A stretch of DNA of 64,000 nucleotides from an uncultured Bacteroidota bacterium. Its GTDB lineage: Bacteria; Bacteroidota; Bacteroidia; Chitinophagales; Chitinophagaceae. Shown piece after piece: positions 7,620 through 16,451 of this stretch. Numbering within the stretch: position 1 is the stretch's first letter; every line of letters starts with the position of its first letter. A model generated the notes under the pieces. The model did no database searches. It was not told the origin of the DNA and saw only the letters and a program-made list of their open reading frames with translations. The stretch is taken from NCBI GenBank assembly GCA_903903635.1, contig CAIUZK010000188.1, positions 29,909-93,908 of the forward strand. The letters are read 5' to 3'. A program made the position numbers and the translations under genes.

Positions 7620-8291
7620 ATGCAACGCATACTTCAAATCAACATCGCCGGCCGCATTCTGCCGATAGAAGAAGACGCCTACACAATTCTTAAAGAATAT
7701 ATCAACACCCTCGACCGCCAGTTCAAAGGAGAGGAGGGAAGGGAAATAATTGAGGACATTGAGAACCGCATTGCCGAGCTCTTCACCATAAGGCTACAGG
7801 GTGGTTCACCGGCTATCGACCGCCAGGATGTTCAGAAAGTAATTGACACCCTGGGTACAGCCAGCGACCTCCACGATGCCGCCGGTACAAGCAATAACTC
7901 CCGGCAGTACAACACCTACTCTGGCAGTAACCGCTACCAGGGCAGACCATATACAGGCCAGCGGGAGCGTTTATTGCGCGATCCGTTCGATAAAGTGATT
8001 GGTGGTGTGTGCAGCGGAATTGCCCATTATTTCGATATCGACCCGGTTATTGTGCGTCTGGTTATGGTTGTTCTCTTTCTTACTGCCGGCATAGGCTTAC
8101 TCGCTTATGTAATAGCCTGGGCAGTAATACCTGCTGCCCGCAGCCGCGAGGAGCTGTTTAATATGACCAACGGCGGAGCTGCTACCTTTCATGATATCAG
8201 CCGCAATGTGGAAAATGAACTTCAGGACCTCAAGAAACGGGGTGAGCAGATGAGCCGCGAGCTCAGGGACTTCTTTAGCCGCAAAAGGTGA
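7620..8291 (+). CDS. PspC-domain membrane protein (223 aa)
   Basis: The N-terminal half (about 1-90) is helical and acidic, with EEGREIIEDIENRIAELF. A Ser/Asn/Tyr/Gly spacer (90-115) follows, then a PspC domain (about 118-173) with RDPFDKVIGGVCSGIAHYF and a TM helix (VMVVLFLTAGIGLLAYVIAW). A charged helical tail follows. PspC proteins sit in the inner membrane and take part in the phage-shock or envelope-stress response. Translationally close to the padR gene, so control by PadR is likely. Confidence 0.9.
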   Translation: MQRILQINIAGRILPIEEDAYTILKEYINTLDRQFKGEEGREIIEDIENRIAELFTIRLQGGSPAIDRQDVQKVIDTLGTASDLHDAAGTSNNSRQYNTYSGSNRYQGRPYTGQRERLLRDPFDKVIGGVCSGIAHYFDIDPVIVRLVMVVLFLTAGIGLLAYVIAWAVIPAARSREELFNMTNGGAATFHDISRNVENELQDLKKRGEQMSRELRDFFSRKR

Positions 8292-8308
8292 CGTTAACAG
8301 ATTTGACA

Positions 8309-8316
8309 TACATTTG
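8309..8316 (+). promoter_or_regulatory. Putative -7 element (TACATTTG) before the nucleotidase gene
   Basis: TACATTTG matches TAnnTTTG and lies 57 nt upstream of the ATG at 8373. No well-placed TTTG -33 box is seen. Confidence 0.45.
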
Positions 8317-8372
8317 CACTTCACTATAGAGCTAAGCAACACAAAACTGTTAATGGCTCCAATTGCCTGCTT

Positions 8373-9068
8373 ATGAAGACTTACACCCACCTTTTCTTCG
8401 ACCTTGATCATACTTTATGGGATTTCGACAAAAACTCGGAGGCCGCATTAAGAACGTTGTATCATGAATATGAACTGGATAAAAGGGGCATTACCGACTT
8501 CGACGAACTATTCAAAGTATATATAGTTCATAACGATAAGTTATGGGAGCGCTACCGCAAAGGTTTCATCAAGCGCGATGAACTGCGCTGGAAACGCATG
8601 TGGCTCATGCTGCTCGACTTTAAAGTTGCTGATACCGCCCTGGCACACGAACTAAGCACAGCCTATCTGGAGATTTTACCCACCCAGACCCTTCTTGTAC
8701 CCCATGCCAAAGAAATACTGGACCATTGCAAGGGCCGCTACCAGATGCACCTCGTCACCAATGGATTTGAGACCACACAACGGCTGAAGCTGCAATATTC
8801 GGGCATTGCCCGCTACTTTACCCACCTCATTACCTCTGAGCGCAGCAACAGTATGAAGCCCTACCCCGAGATTTTTGAATATGCCCTCAAAATGACCAAT
8901 GCCACCGCCGACGAAAGCATAATGATAGGCGATGCCATTGATATAGATATACTTGGCGCAATCAATGCAGGCTGGGACACAGTTTACTACAACCCTCACC
9001 AGTTGCCACATGAGCGCAAACCCACCTATGAGGTTAAGCACCTTGAGGAGTTGATACGGATTTTTTAG
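8373..9068 (+). CDS. yjjG: YjjG-family noncanonical pyrimidine nucleotidase (HAD superfamily)
   Basis: The 231-residue protein has all four HAD motifs: I, FFDLDHTLWDFD (nucleophile and acid Asp pair, about residues 9-19); II, VTNGFE; III, the Lys in NSMKPYPEIF; IV, MIGDAIDIDILGA. YjjG-type enzymes dephosphorylate UMP, dUMP and noncanonical pyrimidine nucleotides and so clean the nucleotide pool. The cap region between motifs I and II is the helical C1 type. Cytoplasmic, with its own promoter candidate at 8309. Confidence 0.88.
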   Translation: MKTYTHLFFDLDHTLWDFDKNSEAALRTLYHEYELDKRGITDFDELFKVYIVHNDKLWERYRKGFIKRDELRWKRMWLMLLDFKVADTALAHELSTAYLEILPTQTLLVPHAKEILDHCKGRYQMHLVTNGFETTQRLKLQYSGIARYFTHLITSERSNSMKPYPEIFEYALKMTNATADESIMIGDAIDIDILGAINAGWDTVYYNPHQLPHERKPTYEVKHLEELIRIF

Positions 9069-9142
9069 TGTCTGTTTTTACTTTATGCGCTAATCTTATA
9101 CAAATAAGAGGGAATTCTACTGCCAAAGGGTATCCTCACCAA

Positions 9143-9163
9143 AGATGCTGCATGGCAGCATCT
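9143..9163. terminator. Perfect 9-bp hairpin between convergent genes
   Basis: AGATGCTGC (9143-9151) and GCAGCATCT (9155-9163) form a perfect stem with an ATG loop. It overlaps the stop codon of the minus-strand gene at 9162. There is no T tract, so it may be a weak bidirectional terminator or a 3'-end stabiliser. Confidence 0.4.
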
Positions 9164-9860
9164 AAAACTTAAGGATCAGGTAAACGACTATGGGTAAATT
9201 GAAATTGCCCTGGTGAATTGACGGACGTGATTTCGTTCCTGTGGCTGTAGTAGGATTATTGACATATGCCGTCACAACATCTGTAGTCTGCTCCTTTGTT
9301 CCTGCCAGATAATACATACTGGCCTCAGTGCCTATGAGTACTTTTTTACCAAGGTGATAATTTACCTTCCCGAAAACACCACCGCCAAGTGTAAATACCC
9401 TGTAATTTGTAGTAGTTGTAATGGTATCATACTGGTAATTGTAGTTACTGGCTACAGAACGGTCGTTCTGACTATTCATAACCAGGTCAAAACCTGTGCC
9501 GGCTGTCCACTTATCCGAAAGTTCATAGGTCTTCTCCACTCCTGCACGAAACTGAATGTCATTATTATCGGTGGTTGCGGTAGAAGATGACAGTGCGGTA
9601 GAATTGGAAGTTGTATTATATCCTGCGCCAAACCTTACTCCCCAACCCGATTTACGGCTGTTCATGCTATAGGTTACCAGATACGGATTACCTGTACCAA
9701 TGGAATTCGCATTTGAATTGAACAGATGCATCAGGAGTTGCCCAACCTGCGCGCCTATATAATGATCGTATATTTTTTCATCTTGTTTTTCCGTAGCCGA
9801 TTGGGCAAATCCATTTAAGGAAGCAAGCGATAACAGGGCAATAAGTGCAGTTTTAATCAT
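9162..9860 (-). CDS. Outer-membrane beta-barrel-like protein (232 aa)
   Basis: The ATG at 9860 is chosen because it begins a clean signal peptide, MIKTALIALLSLASLNGFAQ; the longer frame upstream adds 42 residues with no signal character. The mature chain alternates amphipathic beta strands (SGWGVRFGAGYNTTSNS, TAGTGFDLVMNSQND, RVFTLGGGVFGKVNYHLG, VLIGTEASMYYLAGT) and ends in a C-terminal phenylalanine (LPIVVYLILKF), as outer-membrane barrels do. About 8-10 strands are visible. No specific family recognised. Confidence 0.7.
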   Translation of the reverse strand: MIKTALIALLSLASLNGFAQSATEKQDEKIYDHYIGAQVGQLLMHLFNSNANSIGTGNPYLVTYSMNSRKSGWGVRFGAGYNTTSNSTALSSSTATTDNNDIQFRAGVEKTYELSDKWTAGTGFDLVMNSQNDRSVASNYNYQYDTITTTTNYRVFTLGGGVFGKVNYHLGKKVLIGTEASMYYLAGTKEQTTDVVTAYVNNPTTATGTKSRPSIHQGNFNLPIVVYLILKF

Positions 9861-10321
9861 GACGTTATAATTTGAAATACAATTTACACTTAAATTTTTA
9901 AATGTACTCTTTGAATATTTATTATGGACTGCTTTCTGAGTCATAAGTTTAAAAGGACGGTCAGAAATTGCAGTTTTTAAATACAACTCTCAATATCAAC
10001 ACGTTTTTTTGAAATAATTATAAATGTGATTCAAATAAAGTATTGCTCTAAATATCGTTCTTCTGAACCTAAAATACATCTCCCTGAATTTTTCCCATCT
10101 ATATATATTGAAAATAAGTGCAATAAATATTCAACCAAACCAATTTCAGGAATGAACATTTGTAACAAAAAACACCTCACGTTTTACCCTAAATAATATA
10201 ATATTTGCCCAATGCTTTATTTTTTTGTATTAAATCCTATCTTTGCACCCCTCCCGTACCGGAAATAACTTCCGGACGGGTGTATAAACTTATTTTTAAA
10301 GATACATTTTAACGACAACCC
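9861..10321. other. AT-rich intergenic region upstream of secDF
   Basis: This 461-nt stretch holds the divergent upstream regions of the barrel protein and secDF. A TATCTTTG -7 element of the secDF transcript lies at 10238-10245 and a GC-rich hairpin (CCGGAAATAACTTCCGG, about 10258-10274) lies in the leader. I see no ORF or RNA gene in it. Confidence 0.5.
10238..10245 (+). promoter_or_regulatory. Putative -7 element (TATCTTTG) of secDF
   Basis: TATCTTTG matches TAnnTTTG and lies 76 nt upstream of the secDF ATG. A T-rich stretch at 10219-10227 precedes it, but no TTTG at the canonical spacing. The deduced leader contains a short GC-rich hairpin at about 10258-10274. Confidence 0.5.
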
Positions 10322-13300
10322 ATGCATTTAAAAGGTTTGGTCAAGTTTTTTACTGCTGCTCTGATTCTGATATCGCTGTACCAGCTTTCATTGACATTAA
10401 TTGTCCGTAACGAGGAGAAAAAAATGCGCTCGCAGGCTTTGCGCGAGGCTAAAGCCGAAAACCCAACGGCTACCGGCTTAGACAGCATCAAGCTCATTGA
10501 TGCTCATTACCAGTCTATTTCAGACAGTATGCAGAGCGAGGTTATCTTCAGTGTTCCTGTACTGAAGAAGTATACCTACCAGGCAGCCAAGAATGAAGAG
10601 CTAAGTCTCGGTCTTGACCTGCAGGGCGGTATGAACGTTACACTTGAGGTGAGCCTCGACGATCTCGTTCGGTCTATGTCCAATAATCCGCGCGATGCGG
10701 CTTTAAACAAAGCCATTGCTGATGCCAATATTGCCAGAGCCAACAGCGAAGCCGATTTTATTGCTCTCTTCGGTGAAACTTACCAGAAGGAAAATCCGGG
10801 TATCAATATGGCTTACCTGTTTACAAAGCCTAATGAAAAGGACATTACCCGTAACTCTTCGAACGGCGAAGTACTTGCTAAATTGAATACGGAAGCCAAG
10901 GACGCTGTTAAGCGTACTTATAATGTACTCCTTACCCGTATCGATAAGTTCGGTGTTGCCAACCCTAACGTGAACCTGGACGAAAAGAAAGGGATCATCA
11001 CAGTGGAGCTGGCAGGTGTGCATAACCCCGACCGCGTACGTAAATACCTTCAGGCTACAGCAAAACTGCAGTTCTTCGAAACATTTACCAACACTGAAAT
11101 CGGCCCTTCTCTTAAGGCTGCTAACGATGCATTGTATGGCTACCTTTCAGGTACAACAACTGACAGCGTTAATACTGATTCAGCTAAAAATGCTACAGCA
11201 TCTGCCGACACAGCAGGTGGTAAAAAAGCATCGGATACTGCCAGTCTTAACAATCTGCTTTCAGACAACAAAACCAAAACAGAAGCTACTACTGCAGGTG
11301 GTTCAAAAACATCCGACTCTACCAAGCTGAAAGAGCAGGAAGCCATCAAGAAAAATCCATTGTTCGCTGTATTGCAGCCAAGTCTTAACCAGAACCAGGA
11401 TGCATTCCTGCCTGGCCCGGTAATCGGTTATGTGTTCAAGAAAGATACTGCCAAGGTCAATAAGTATTTTGCTATGGACGCAGTCAGGAACAAATTCCCT
11501 TCTAACGTGCATTTCGTTTTTGGCGCTGATGATAATAAGAAAGGAAAAGATCCTAAAGCTATTCTTCCCTTATATGCTGTGAAGATGCCTCCGGGTGGTG
11601 TTGCAAGGCTAGAAGGAGATCATATCACTTCTGCCCGTGCCGACTACAGTCCAATGAATGGCCAGCCAGATGTGAACATGGAAATGGACATTTCAGGCGC
11701 ACGTATCTGGAAGGATATGACCGGCAAAAATGTAGGTGGTTATGTAGCAGTAGTACTTGATGACCGTGTTTATTCCTGCCCGCGTGTTGATAATGAGATC
11801 GCATCGGGAAGCACTGAAATTTCCGGTTCATTTACTGCAGAAGATGCCAATGACCTTGCCAACATTCTGAAGTCAGGTAAACTGCCTGCACCGGCTCATA
11901 TCGTTCAGGAGCAGGTAGTAGGTCCTACCCTTGGTGCCGAGTCAATCCATGCCGGTTTCAATGCGATTGCATTGTCATTCCTGGCTATCTTCATCCTCAT
12001 GCTGGTATATTACAGCACCAGCGGATGGGTTGCTTGTATTTCACTTACCCTCAACCTTACTTTTACACTTGGTGTACTCTCGGCATTGCACGCAACATTA
12101 ACGCTGCCTGGTATAGCGGGTCTGGTACTCGGTATTGGTATGGCGGTAGATGCGCACGTACTTATCTTTGAGCGTATCAAGGAGGAGCTTGCACTGGGCA
12201 AGAGCCATAAGCAGGCAATTATAGATGGTTATAAACGAAGTAACGCGCCTGTACTCGATGGTCACATCGCTCAGCTGATTACTGCTGCTATCCTGTTCTC
12301 ATTTGGTCTCGGTCCTGTACTTGGTTTTGCAACTACACAGTTGCTTAGTATCACAATTTCCCTGTTTTGTGGTATCCTTGTATCTCGTCTCATTAAGGAG
12401 ATTTATACCAACAGCGGCAAGCATCATTTCAAATACTTCACTCCGGTATCCAAGGCAGTATTCCAGAAAGCTCATTACGACTTCATGAAGAACCGTAAGA
12501 TTGCCTATGTCATTTTTGTACTGGTATTATTGGGAGGCGTTGGTTCCTTGTTTCATGGTTTCGATTATGGAGTTGAGTTCTCGGGCGGACGCAGCTATAC
12601 AATCAAATTTGATAAGAAAATTGAAACAATAGTTATCAGGGATAAGATGCACACTTATTTTGGTGAGTATCCGATTGTAAAAACAATTGGTACCGATAAC
12701 AAGGTGAACATCACTACATCTTACCTCATCAAGCAGCCCGGTCAGCAGATTGAGCAGCAGGTTCAGGGTAAATTGTATGAAGGTCTTACCAAAGAAGGGT
12801 TTATACCAACTACAGTGTCTTTACAGGAGTTTGAGAGCAAGTATATTCTGAGTTCTCAGACAGTACTGCCTACCATTTCTGATGACCTGATACGTGGAGC
12901 TGAATATGCTACTTTATTCTCCCTCATAGCTATCTCTATCTACATACTTGTCCGTTTCCGTAAATGGCAGTATTCACTGGGTACATTTGTATCGTTGTTA
13001 TTCAACGTGAGTGCTACCTTGGCTGTATTCTCCTTCATGCGTAGCTTTGTGCCATTCGCAATGGAAATCAACCAGCACTTTATTGCTGCGGTACTTACAG
13101 TTATCGGATTCTCAATGAACGATACGATCATCGTGTTCGACCGTATAAGGGAGTACTTCCGCAAATCGCCAAATGAGGATAAAACAAGCGTTATCAACCG
13201 CGCGATCAATGATACCCTGCCACGTACTGTGATGACTTCACTTACGGTGTTTATTGTGGTACTTATTTTGTTTGTGGTAGGTGGTGAGGTTACCCGCGGA

Positions 13301-13453
13301 TTCGCCTTCGCAATGCTTATTGGTGTTATCACAGGTACCTTCTCATCCATCTTCCTGGCTGCTCCTATACTGGTAGATACCGACAAGACCGGCTCACTGA
13401 AACAGGAAGTTGACCGTGATTCTCATATCGAGGAACTGAAGAAACTGGCCTAA
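10322..13453 (+). CDS. secDF: Protein translocase SecDF (SecD-SecF fusion)
   Basis: The 1043-residue chain fuses SecD and SecF. The SecD half has TM1 (about 9-27), the conserved GLDLQGGMNVTLEV (about 97-110), a large periplasmic P1 domain and a five-helix block with GIGMAVDAHVLIFERIKEE. The SecF half begins near residue 720 (MKNRKIAYVIFVLVLL), has GVEFSGGRSYTIKF, and closes with FSMNDTIIVFDRIREYF and the last helices. The two Asp-containing helices are those used for proton-driven protein export in the family. A low-complexity Ser/Thr/Asp/Lys insert at about residues 275-340 interrupts P1. The fusion is standard in Bacteroidota. It works with SecYEG in the inner membrane. Confidence 0.96.
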   Translation: MHLKGLVKFFTAALILISLYQLSLTLIVRNEEKKMRSQALREAKAENPTATGLDSIKLIDAHYQSISDSMQSEVIFSVPVLKKYTYQAAKNEELSLGLDLQGGMNVTLEVSLDDLVRSMSNNPRDAALNKAIADANIARANSEADFIALFGETYQKENPGINMAYLFTKPNEKDITRNSSNGEVLAKLNTEAKDAVKRTYNVLLTRIDKFGVANPNVNLDEKKGIITVELAGVHNPDRVRKYLQATAKLQFFETFTNTEIGPSLKAANDALYGYLSGTTTDSVNTDSAKNATASADTAGGKKASDTASLNNLLSDNKTKTEATTAGGSKTSDSTKLKEQEAIKKNPLFAVLQPSLNQNQDAFLPGPVIGYVFKKDTAKVNKYFAMDAVRNKFPSNVHFVFGADDNKKGKDPKAILPLYAVKMPPGGVARLEGDHITSARADYSPMNGQPDVNMEMDISGARIWKDMTGKNVGGYVAVVLDDRVYSCPRVDNEIASGSTEISGSFTAEDANDLANILKSGKLPAPAHIVQEQVVGPTLGAESIHAGFNAIALSFLAIFILMLVYYSTSGWVACISLTLNLTFTLGVLSALHATLTLPGIAGLVLGIGMAVDAHVLIFERIKEELALGKSHKQAIIDGYKRSNAPVLDGHIAQLITAAILFSFGLGPVLGFATTQLLSITISLFCGILVSRLIKEIYTNSGKHHFKYFTPVSKAVFQKAHYDFMKNRKIAYVIFVLVLLGGVGSLFHGFDYGVEFSGGRSYTIKFDKKIETIVIRDKMHTYFGEYPIVKTIGTDNKVNITTSYLIKQPGQQIEQQVQGKLYEGLTKEGFIPTTVSLQEFESKYILSSQTVLPTISDDLIRGAEYATLFSLIAISIYILVRFRKWQYSLGTFVSLLFNVSATLAVFSFMRSFVPFAMEINQHFIAAVLTVIGFSMNDTIIVFDRIREYFRKSPNEDKTSVINRAINDTLPRTVMTSLTVFIVVLILFVVGGEVTRGFAFAMLIGVITGTFSSIFLAAPILVDTDKTGSLKQEVDRDSHIEELKKLA

Positions 13454-13486
13454 TCCGATTTCGATAATTAATACTTCAGATTTTCA

Positions 13487-13516
13487 CAATCCCGTTCAGC
13501 CATCTGAACGGGATTG
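13487..13516 (+). terminator. Terminator-like hairpin after secDF
   Basis: A perfect 13-bp stem, CAATCCCGTTCAG against CTGAACGGGATTG, with a CCAT loop, lies 34 nt after the secDF stop. The following T tract is short (TTGTTTAAG). Confidence 0.75.
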
Positions 13517-13568
13517 TTGTTTAAGGGTACTCCCTGATTATCAATTAACCAAACATTGGATACAGGAA

Positions 13569-13601
13569 TTTGGAATTTCTATTGTGCATAGCATACATTT
13601 G
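13569..13601 (+). promoter_or_regulatory. Promoter of the mlaE-like gene (TTTG / TACATTTG)
   Basis: A TTTG -33 box (13569-13572) and a TACATTTG -7 element (13594-13601) are separated by 21 nt, close to the Bacteroidota consensus. The ATG at 13610 lies only 8 nt after the -7 element, so the transcript would have almost no 5' leader. Confidence 0.6.
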
Positions 13602-13609
13602 CAAAAGGT

Positions 13610-14350
13610 ATGAAAACAGTATTTACACACATTGGCAAAATACTCCTCATGGTAAAGGGAGGTTTTACCAGGCCTGAGAATTTCAGGATTTACTGGATTG
13701 AATTCATGGAGCAATGTATTGATATCGGAATCCGGTCATTACCTATAGTGCTGGTCATTTCTATTTTTATGGGAATGGTAATGACCGTACAGTTTGCATA
13801 CCAGATGGTAAATCCGCTAATTCCCAAATCAGTAATCGGTTCGCTGGTTCGCGATTCTACCATACTGGAATTTTCGCCCACGGTACTGTGCATAGTACTT
13901 GCAGGTGTTGTCGGTTCGAAGATCGCTTCAGAACTTGGGAACATGCGTGTATCAGAGCAGGTTGATGCACTGGAGATAATGGGTGTTAACTCTAAGGCAT
14001 ATCTCATTATGCCCAAAATAGTTGCGGCAATGATAATGATTCCCTGTCTTATAATAGTATCAATAGCTGTAAGTATTTGGGGAGGTTATGTTGCCGGGCT
14101 TTTTTCTCATATCCTTACCAAACAGCAATTTTTCCTTGGGCTTACTACTGGATTTGTTCCTTACAATCTCTTCTTTGCCATTATTAAATCATTTACTTTT
14201 TCGCTTATTATTTCTATAATACCCTCCTATTACGGATATTACGTAGAAGGAGGCGCTTTGGAAATCGGCAGGGCTTCAACAACATCAGTTATTGTTAGTT
14301 GTATCCTTATTCTCTGTGCCGATTATGGATTGTCATTGATACTCCTTTAG
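13610..14350 (+). CDS. MlaE-family ABC transporter permease
   Basis: A 246-residue permease of the MlaE/YrbE type. It has an N-terminal amphipathic helix, then five or six hydrophobic segments, with the family motif region VGSKIASELGNMRVSEQVDALEIMGVN at about residues 103-130 (coupling helix with E-L-G and DALE). Such permeases form an inner-membrane complex with an ATPase (MlaF) and an MCE protein (MlaD) to move phospholipids between membranes. In most Bacteroidota the ATPase and MCE genes follow at once; here they do not, so the partners must be encoded elsewhere. Confidence 0.9.
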   Translation: MKTVFTHIGKILLMVKGGFTRPENFRIYWIEFMEQCIDIGIRSLPIVLVISIFMGMVMTVQFAYQMVNPLIPKSVIGSLVRDSTILEFSPTVLCIVLAGVVGSKIASELGNMRVSEQVDALEIMGVNSKAYLIMPKIVAAMIMIPCLIIVSIAVSIWGGYVAGLFSHILTKQQFFLGLTTGFVPYNLFFAIIKSFTFSLIISIIPSYYGYYVEGGALEIGRASTTSVIVSCILILCADYGLSLILL

Positions 14351-14500
14351 GCGATTTTATCGTTGCCTCCCTATTCCGCCATCTGGAAAAATAAAATGAA
14401 CTTTATTTGAATAAAATGAAGAAATGACTAATTTTAAGTTGTTATATTCTTCACCAGATAGCCTTGAAACTCAAACAATGAGGCATCCTAATCAGACGTT

Positions 14501-14845
14501 ATGAGCACAAACGAACAAACCATACAGATTTCACCAGCTGACATTGCCAAACTTGTAAACAACCATTCAGGTTCCGTAAACTTTGGCCCACTAAGCATTA
14601 CCTGGAACATTGACATCTCAGTGCCGGAGATTACAGTTGATGCCACCCTGCATGGCACTCCTATCGGGCATGCTGTTATCAACAAAGAACATCCCGTTGC
14701 TACGCTGGGAGGAAATGTCGGAATAGCCAAGGCCGATATTATCTTAACCGCTGCCTTCGCCACAAAAGAACTCGACTACCATGTTGATCTTACAGTTGTC
14801 GGCATTAAAATAGTTAATAAGGGCGGTAAATTATTTAGCTGGTAA
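14501..14845 (+). CDS. Hypothetical protein (114 aa)
   Basis: No signal peptide or membrane helix. The chain is beta-rich: the segment GPLSITWNIDISVPEITVDA, then LHGTPIGHAVI and repeated short strands. The first 20 residues are polar (MSTNEQTIQISPADIAKLVN). I do not recognise the family. The codon pattern and a clear ATG support a real gene. It lies 150 nt after the mlaE-like gene with no obvious promoter of its own, so the two may share a transcript. Confidence 0.65.
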   Translation: MSTNEQTIQISPADIAKLVNNHSGSVNFGPLSITWNIDISVPEITVDATLHGTPIGHAVINKEHPVATLGGNVGIAKADIILTAAFATKELDYHVDLTVVGIKIVNKGGKLFSW

Positions 14846-15015
14846 TTAAGAAAACAGTTGGAGATACTCTTGTAATTACGATCCCGGAATTGGGAATTGT
14901 AATTCTGTTGCTGCCATCATTTTTGTTAAAAAGCAAAATGGAAAGACATGGTGAGTAAACAATTTGCTGCGCCCAGGCTTTTTGAAAAAGACAAGAGATT
15001 ACTATTATGCAGTCA

Positions 15016-15081
15016 TTACCCCAGTGGGGTAAAATGTTTGTAGTACCATCAAACCACCACCGCACGCACCCCATAGGGTGC
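15016..15081. repeat. REP-like palindrome pair in intergenic DNA
   Basis: Two small hairpins lie within 66 nt: TTACCCC-agt-GGGGTAA (15016-15032) and GCACCC-cata-GGGTGC (15066-15081). The first is followed by AAAATGTTTGTAGTACC. A palindrome of C and G runs followed by an A/T-rich TTTGTAG tail is how I remember REP-like units in Bacteroidota. No protein-coding frame around them looks real. Confidence 0.45.
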
Positions 15082-15140
15082 AACAATTCGTGCGAATGGA
15101 AAATTTTTATCATTTTGCAAACTGCTGATTATCTGTTATT

Positions 15141-15187
15141 AAGAACACAACTCTGGCAGCCTCGCCGAACCAGGTTGCCGGGTTCTT
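15141..15187 (+). other. Long two-part hairpin upstream of the 15276 gene
   Basis: AAGAAC (15141) pairs with GTTCTT (15182-15187), and inside it CTGGCA pairs with TGCCGG, with a six-base bulge on one arm. It lies about 90 nt before the next ATG. It could end a transcript or belong to a leader. No T tract follows. Confidence 0.3.
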
Positions 15188-15275
15188 AATTATGGCCAAA
15201 TAGCATTTTTGATAGCGGTTCATTTTCAGTATTCGTAATTCTACAAATTTTTAATAATTTTTAAAAAAAACCTTT

Positions 15276-16292
15276 ATGTCTGGTTTTCCTATTCTCGATT
15301 TAGTGGCAGGAATAATATTTATCTTCTTCCTGCTAAGTGTTATCAGCAGTTCTGTTGTTGAAGTTATCATGACATTGTCCCGGGCCCGGTCAAAGGTGCT
15401 GGAAGAATGGCTTACCTCAATTTTCGATCAGAAACTTCCCGGATCAAATATATCTCTGGGACAGTCAATTATGGATCATTGTTCTATTACTGCCTCATCG
15501 GCCAAAGGACAGTCCAATTCCTATATTGATGCCAAAAATTTTGTGTCCGCATTTTTGGAGAAAATCACTTATAACCCGGATGATCCCGAAAGCGTGGCCA
15601 CCGATTTCAAAACGCTCATGGAGCAGATCAAAGCTACTCCACTGCTCAATGATGAACTAAAAAGAGTTTTGTTGGGCTATGCCGTAGAAGTAAACGACAC
15701 CTATGAATCGGTGTCTGAAAAAACCACGGGTAAGTTTGAGATGTTCAGGGCAAAAGTTGAAACCTGGTTCGATTCATCGATGGACAGGATAACAGGCGCT
15801 CTGAAGAAAAAATATATGCAGCCTATTACCTTTTGCGTAGGCATATTTATTACCCTATTAATGAACGCCGATACTATTGCTATCTCCAGATACCTGTATT
15901 CAAATAAGGATGCCCAGGCCAAATTTGCCAATCTGGCTTTTGCCGCCTCTTCAAATGAAGGGTATCAGCATACTGTAGCAAAAATAGATAGTATGAAGAA
16001 AGGCAACCCTAAAGACAGTGCAACATTATCTGATATAAAATCTGAAATCAATAATGATGTTGCGACAATAAACTCAGCAAAGGCCCAATTGGCTGACGGA
16101 CTGCCCTTAGGATGGAAAAATGATCATTTTGGTACCGATAATGCACTGAATAAAATAGCAGGATGGCTGATCACCATTTTTGCTATTTTCATGGGTGCTC
16201 CTTTCTGGTTCGATATGCTCAACAAAATAGCCAACCTGAGAGGTTCCGGACCCAAACCAAAATCCTCAACAGACAAGAAATCGAAGAAATAA
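15276..16292 (+). CDS. Hypothetical membrane protein (338 aa)
   Basis: An N-terminal TM helix (about residues 6-30, DLVAGIIFIFFLLSVISSSV) is followed by a cytoplasmic, mostly helical region of about 150 residues, a second TM helix (about 185-203), a long loop and a last TM segment (about 293-312, KIAGWLITIFAIFMGAPFWF). The tail is basic (KPKSSTDKKSKK). No enzyme motif is visible. It stands alone, bordered upstream by REP-like palindromes and downstream by a repeat remnant. Function unknown. Confidence 0.7.
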   Translation: MSGFPILDLVAGIIFIFFLLSVISSSVVEVIMTLSRARSKVLEEWLTSIFDQKLPGSNISLGQSIMDHCSITASSAKGQSNSYIDAKNFVSAFLEKITYNPDDPESVATDFKTLMEQIKATPLLNDELKRVLLGYAVEVNDTYESVSEKTTGKFEMFRAKVETWFDSSMDRITGALKKKYMQPITFCVGIFITLLMNADTIAISRYLYSNKDAQAKFANLAFAASSNEGYQHTVAKIDSMKKGNPKDSATLSDIKSEINNDVATINSAKAQLADGLPLGWKNDHFGTDNALNKIAGWLITIFAIFMGAPFWFDMLNKIANLRGSGPKPKSSTDKKSKK

Positions 16293-16318
16293 GCCTAAAA
16301 TAATTCGCAGGAAAAAAC

Positions 16319-16450
16319 CGAATCTACGCAGCAATAAAATTAAAAGCAGCGTAGATTTTACGCCTCATAAAACATGCCTCCGCTAAAGCTATGGCAGTTA
16401 ATAAAAGAAATATAACTTCGCAATATGGTGGAACTTATTTCGTCAACGTT
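16319..16450. repeat. Partial relative of the palindromic MITE-like family
   Basis: Thirty bases at 16401-16430 are identical to the reverse complement of 56031-56060, the left arm of the intact element at 56007. A second matching block (GATTTTACGCCTC, 16354-16366) is separated from it by about 30 extra nt. A hairpin AATCTACGC/GCGTAGATT (16321-16329 with 16349-16357) lies beside it. Only one arm is recognisable, so this is a decayed or rearranged copy. Its right edge touches the stop codon of the 16452 gene. Confidence 0.6.
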
Positions 16451-16451
16451 C

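Noticed and set aside
15007..15189. 60-codon plus-strand ORF in the REP-like region
   Set aside because: It reads straight through two palindromes and a hairpin and has no coding bias. The palindromes explain the sequence.
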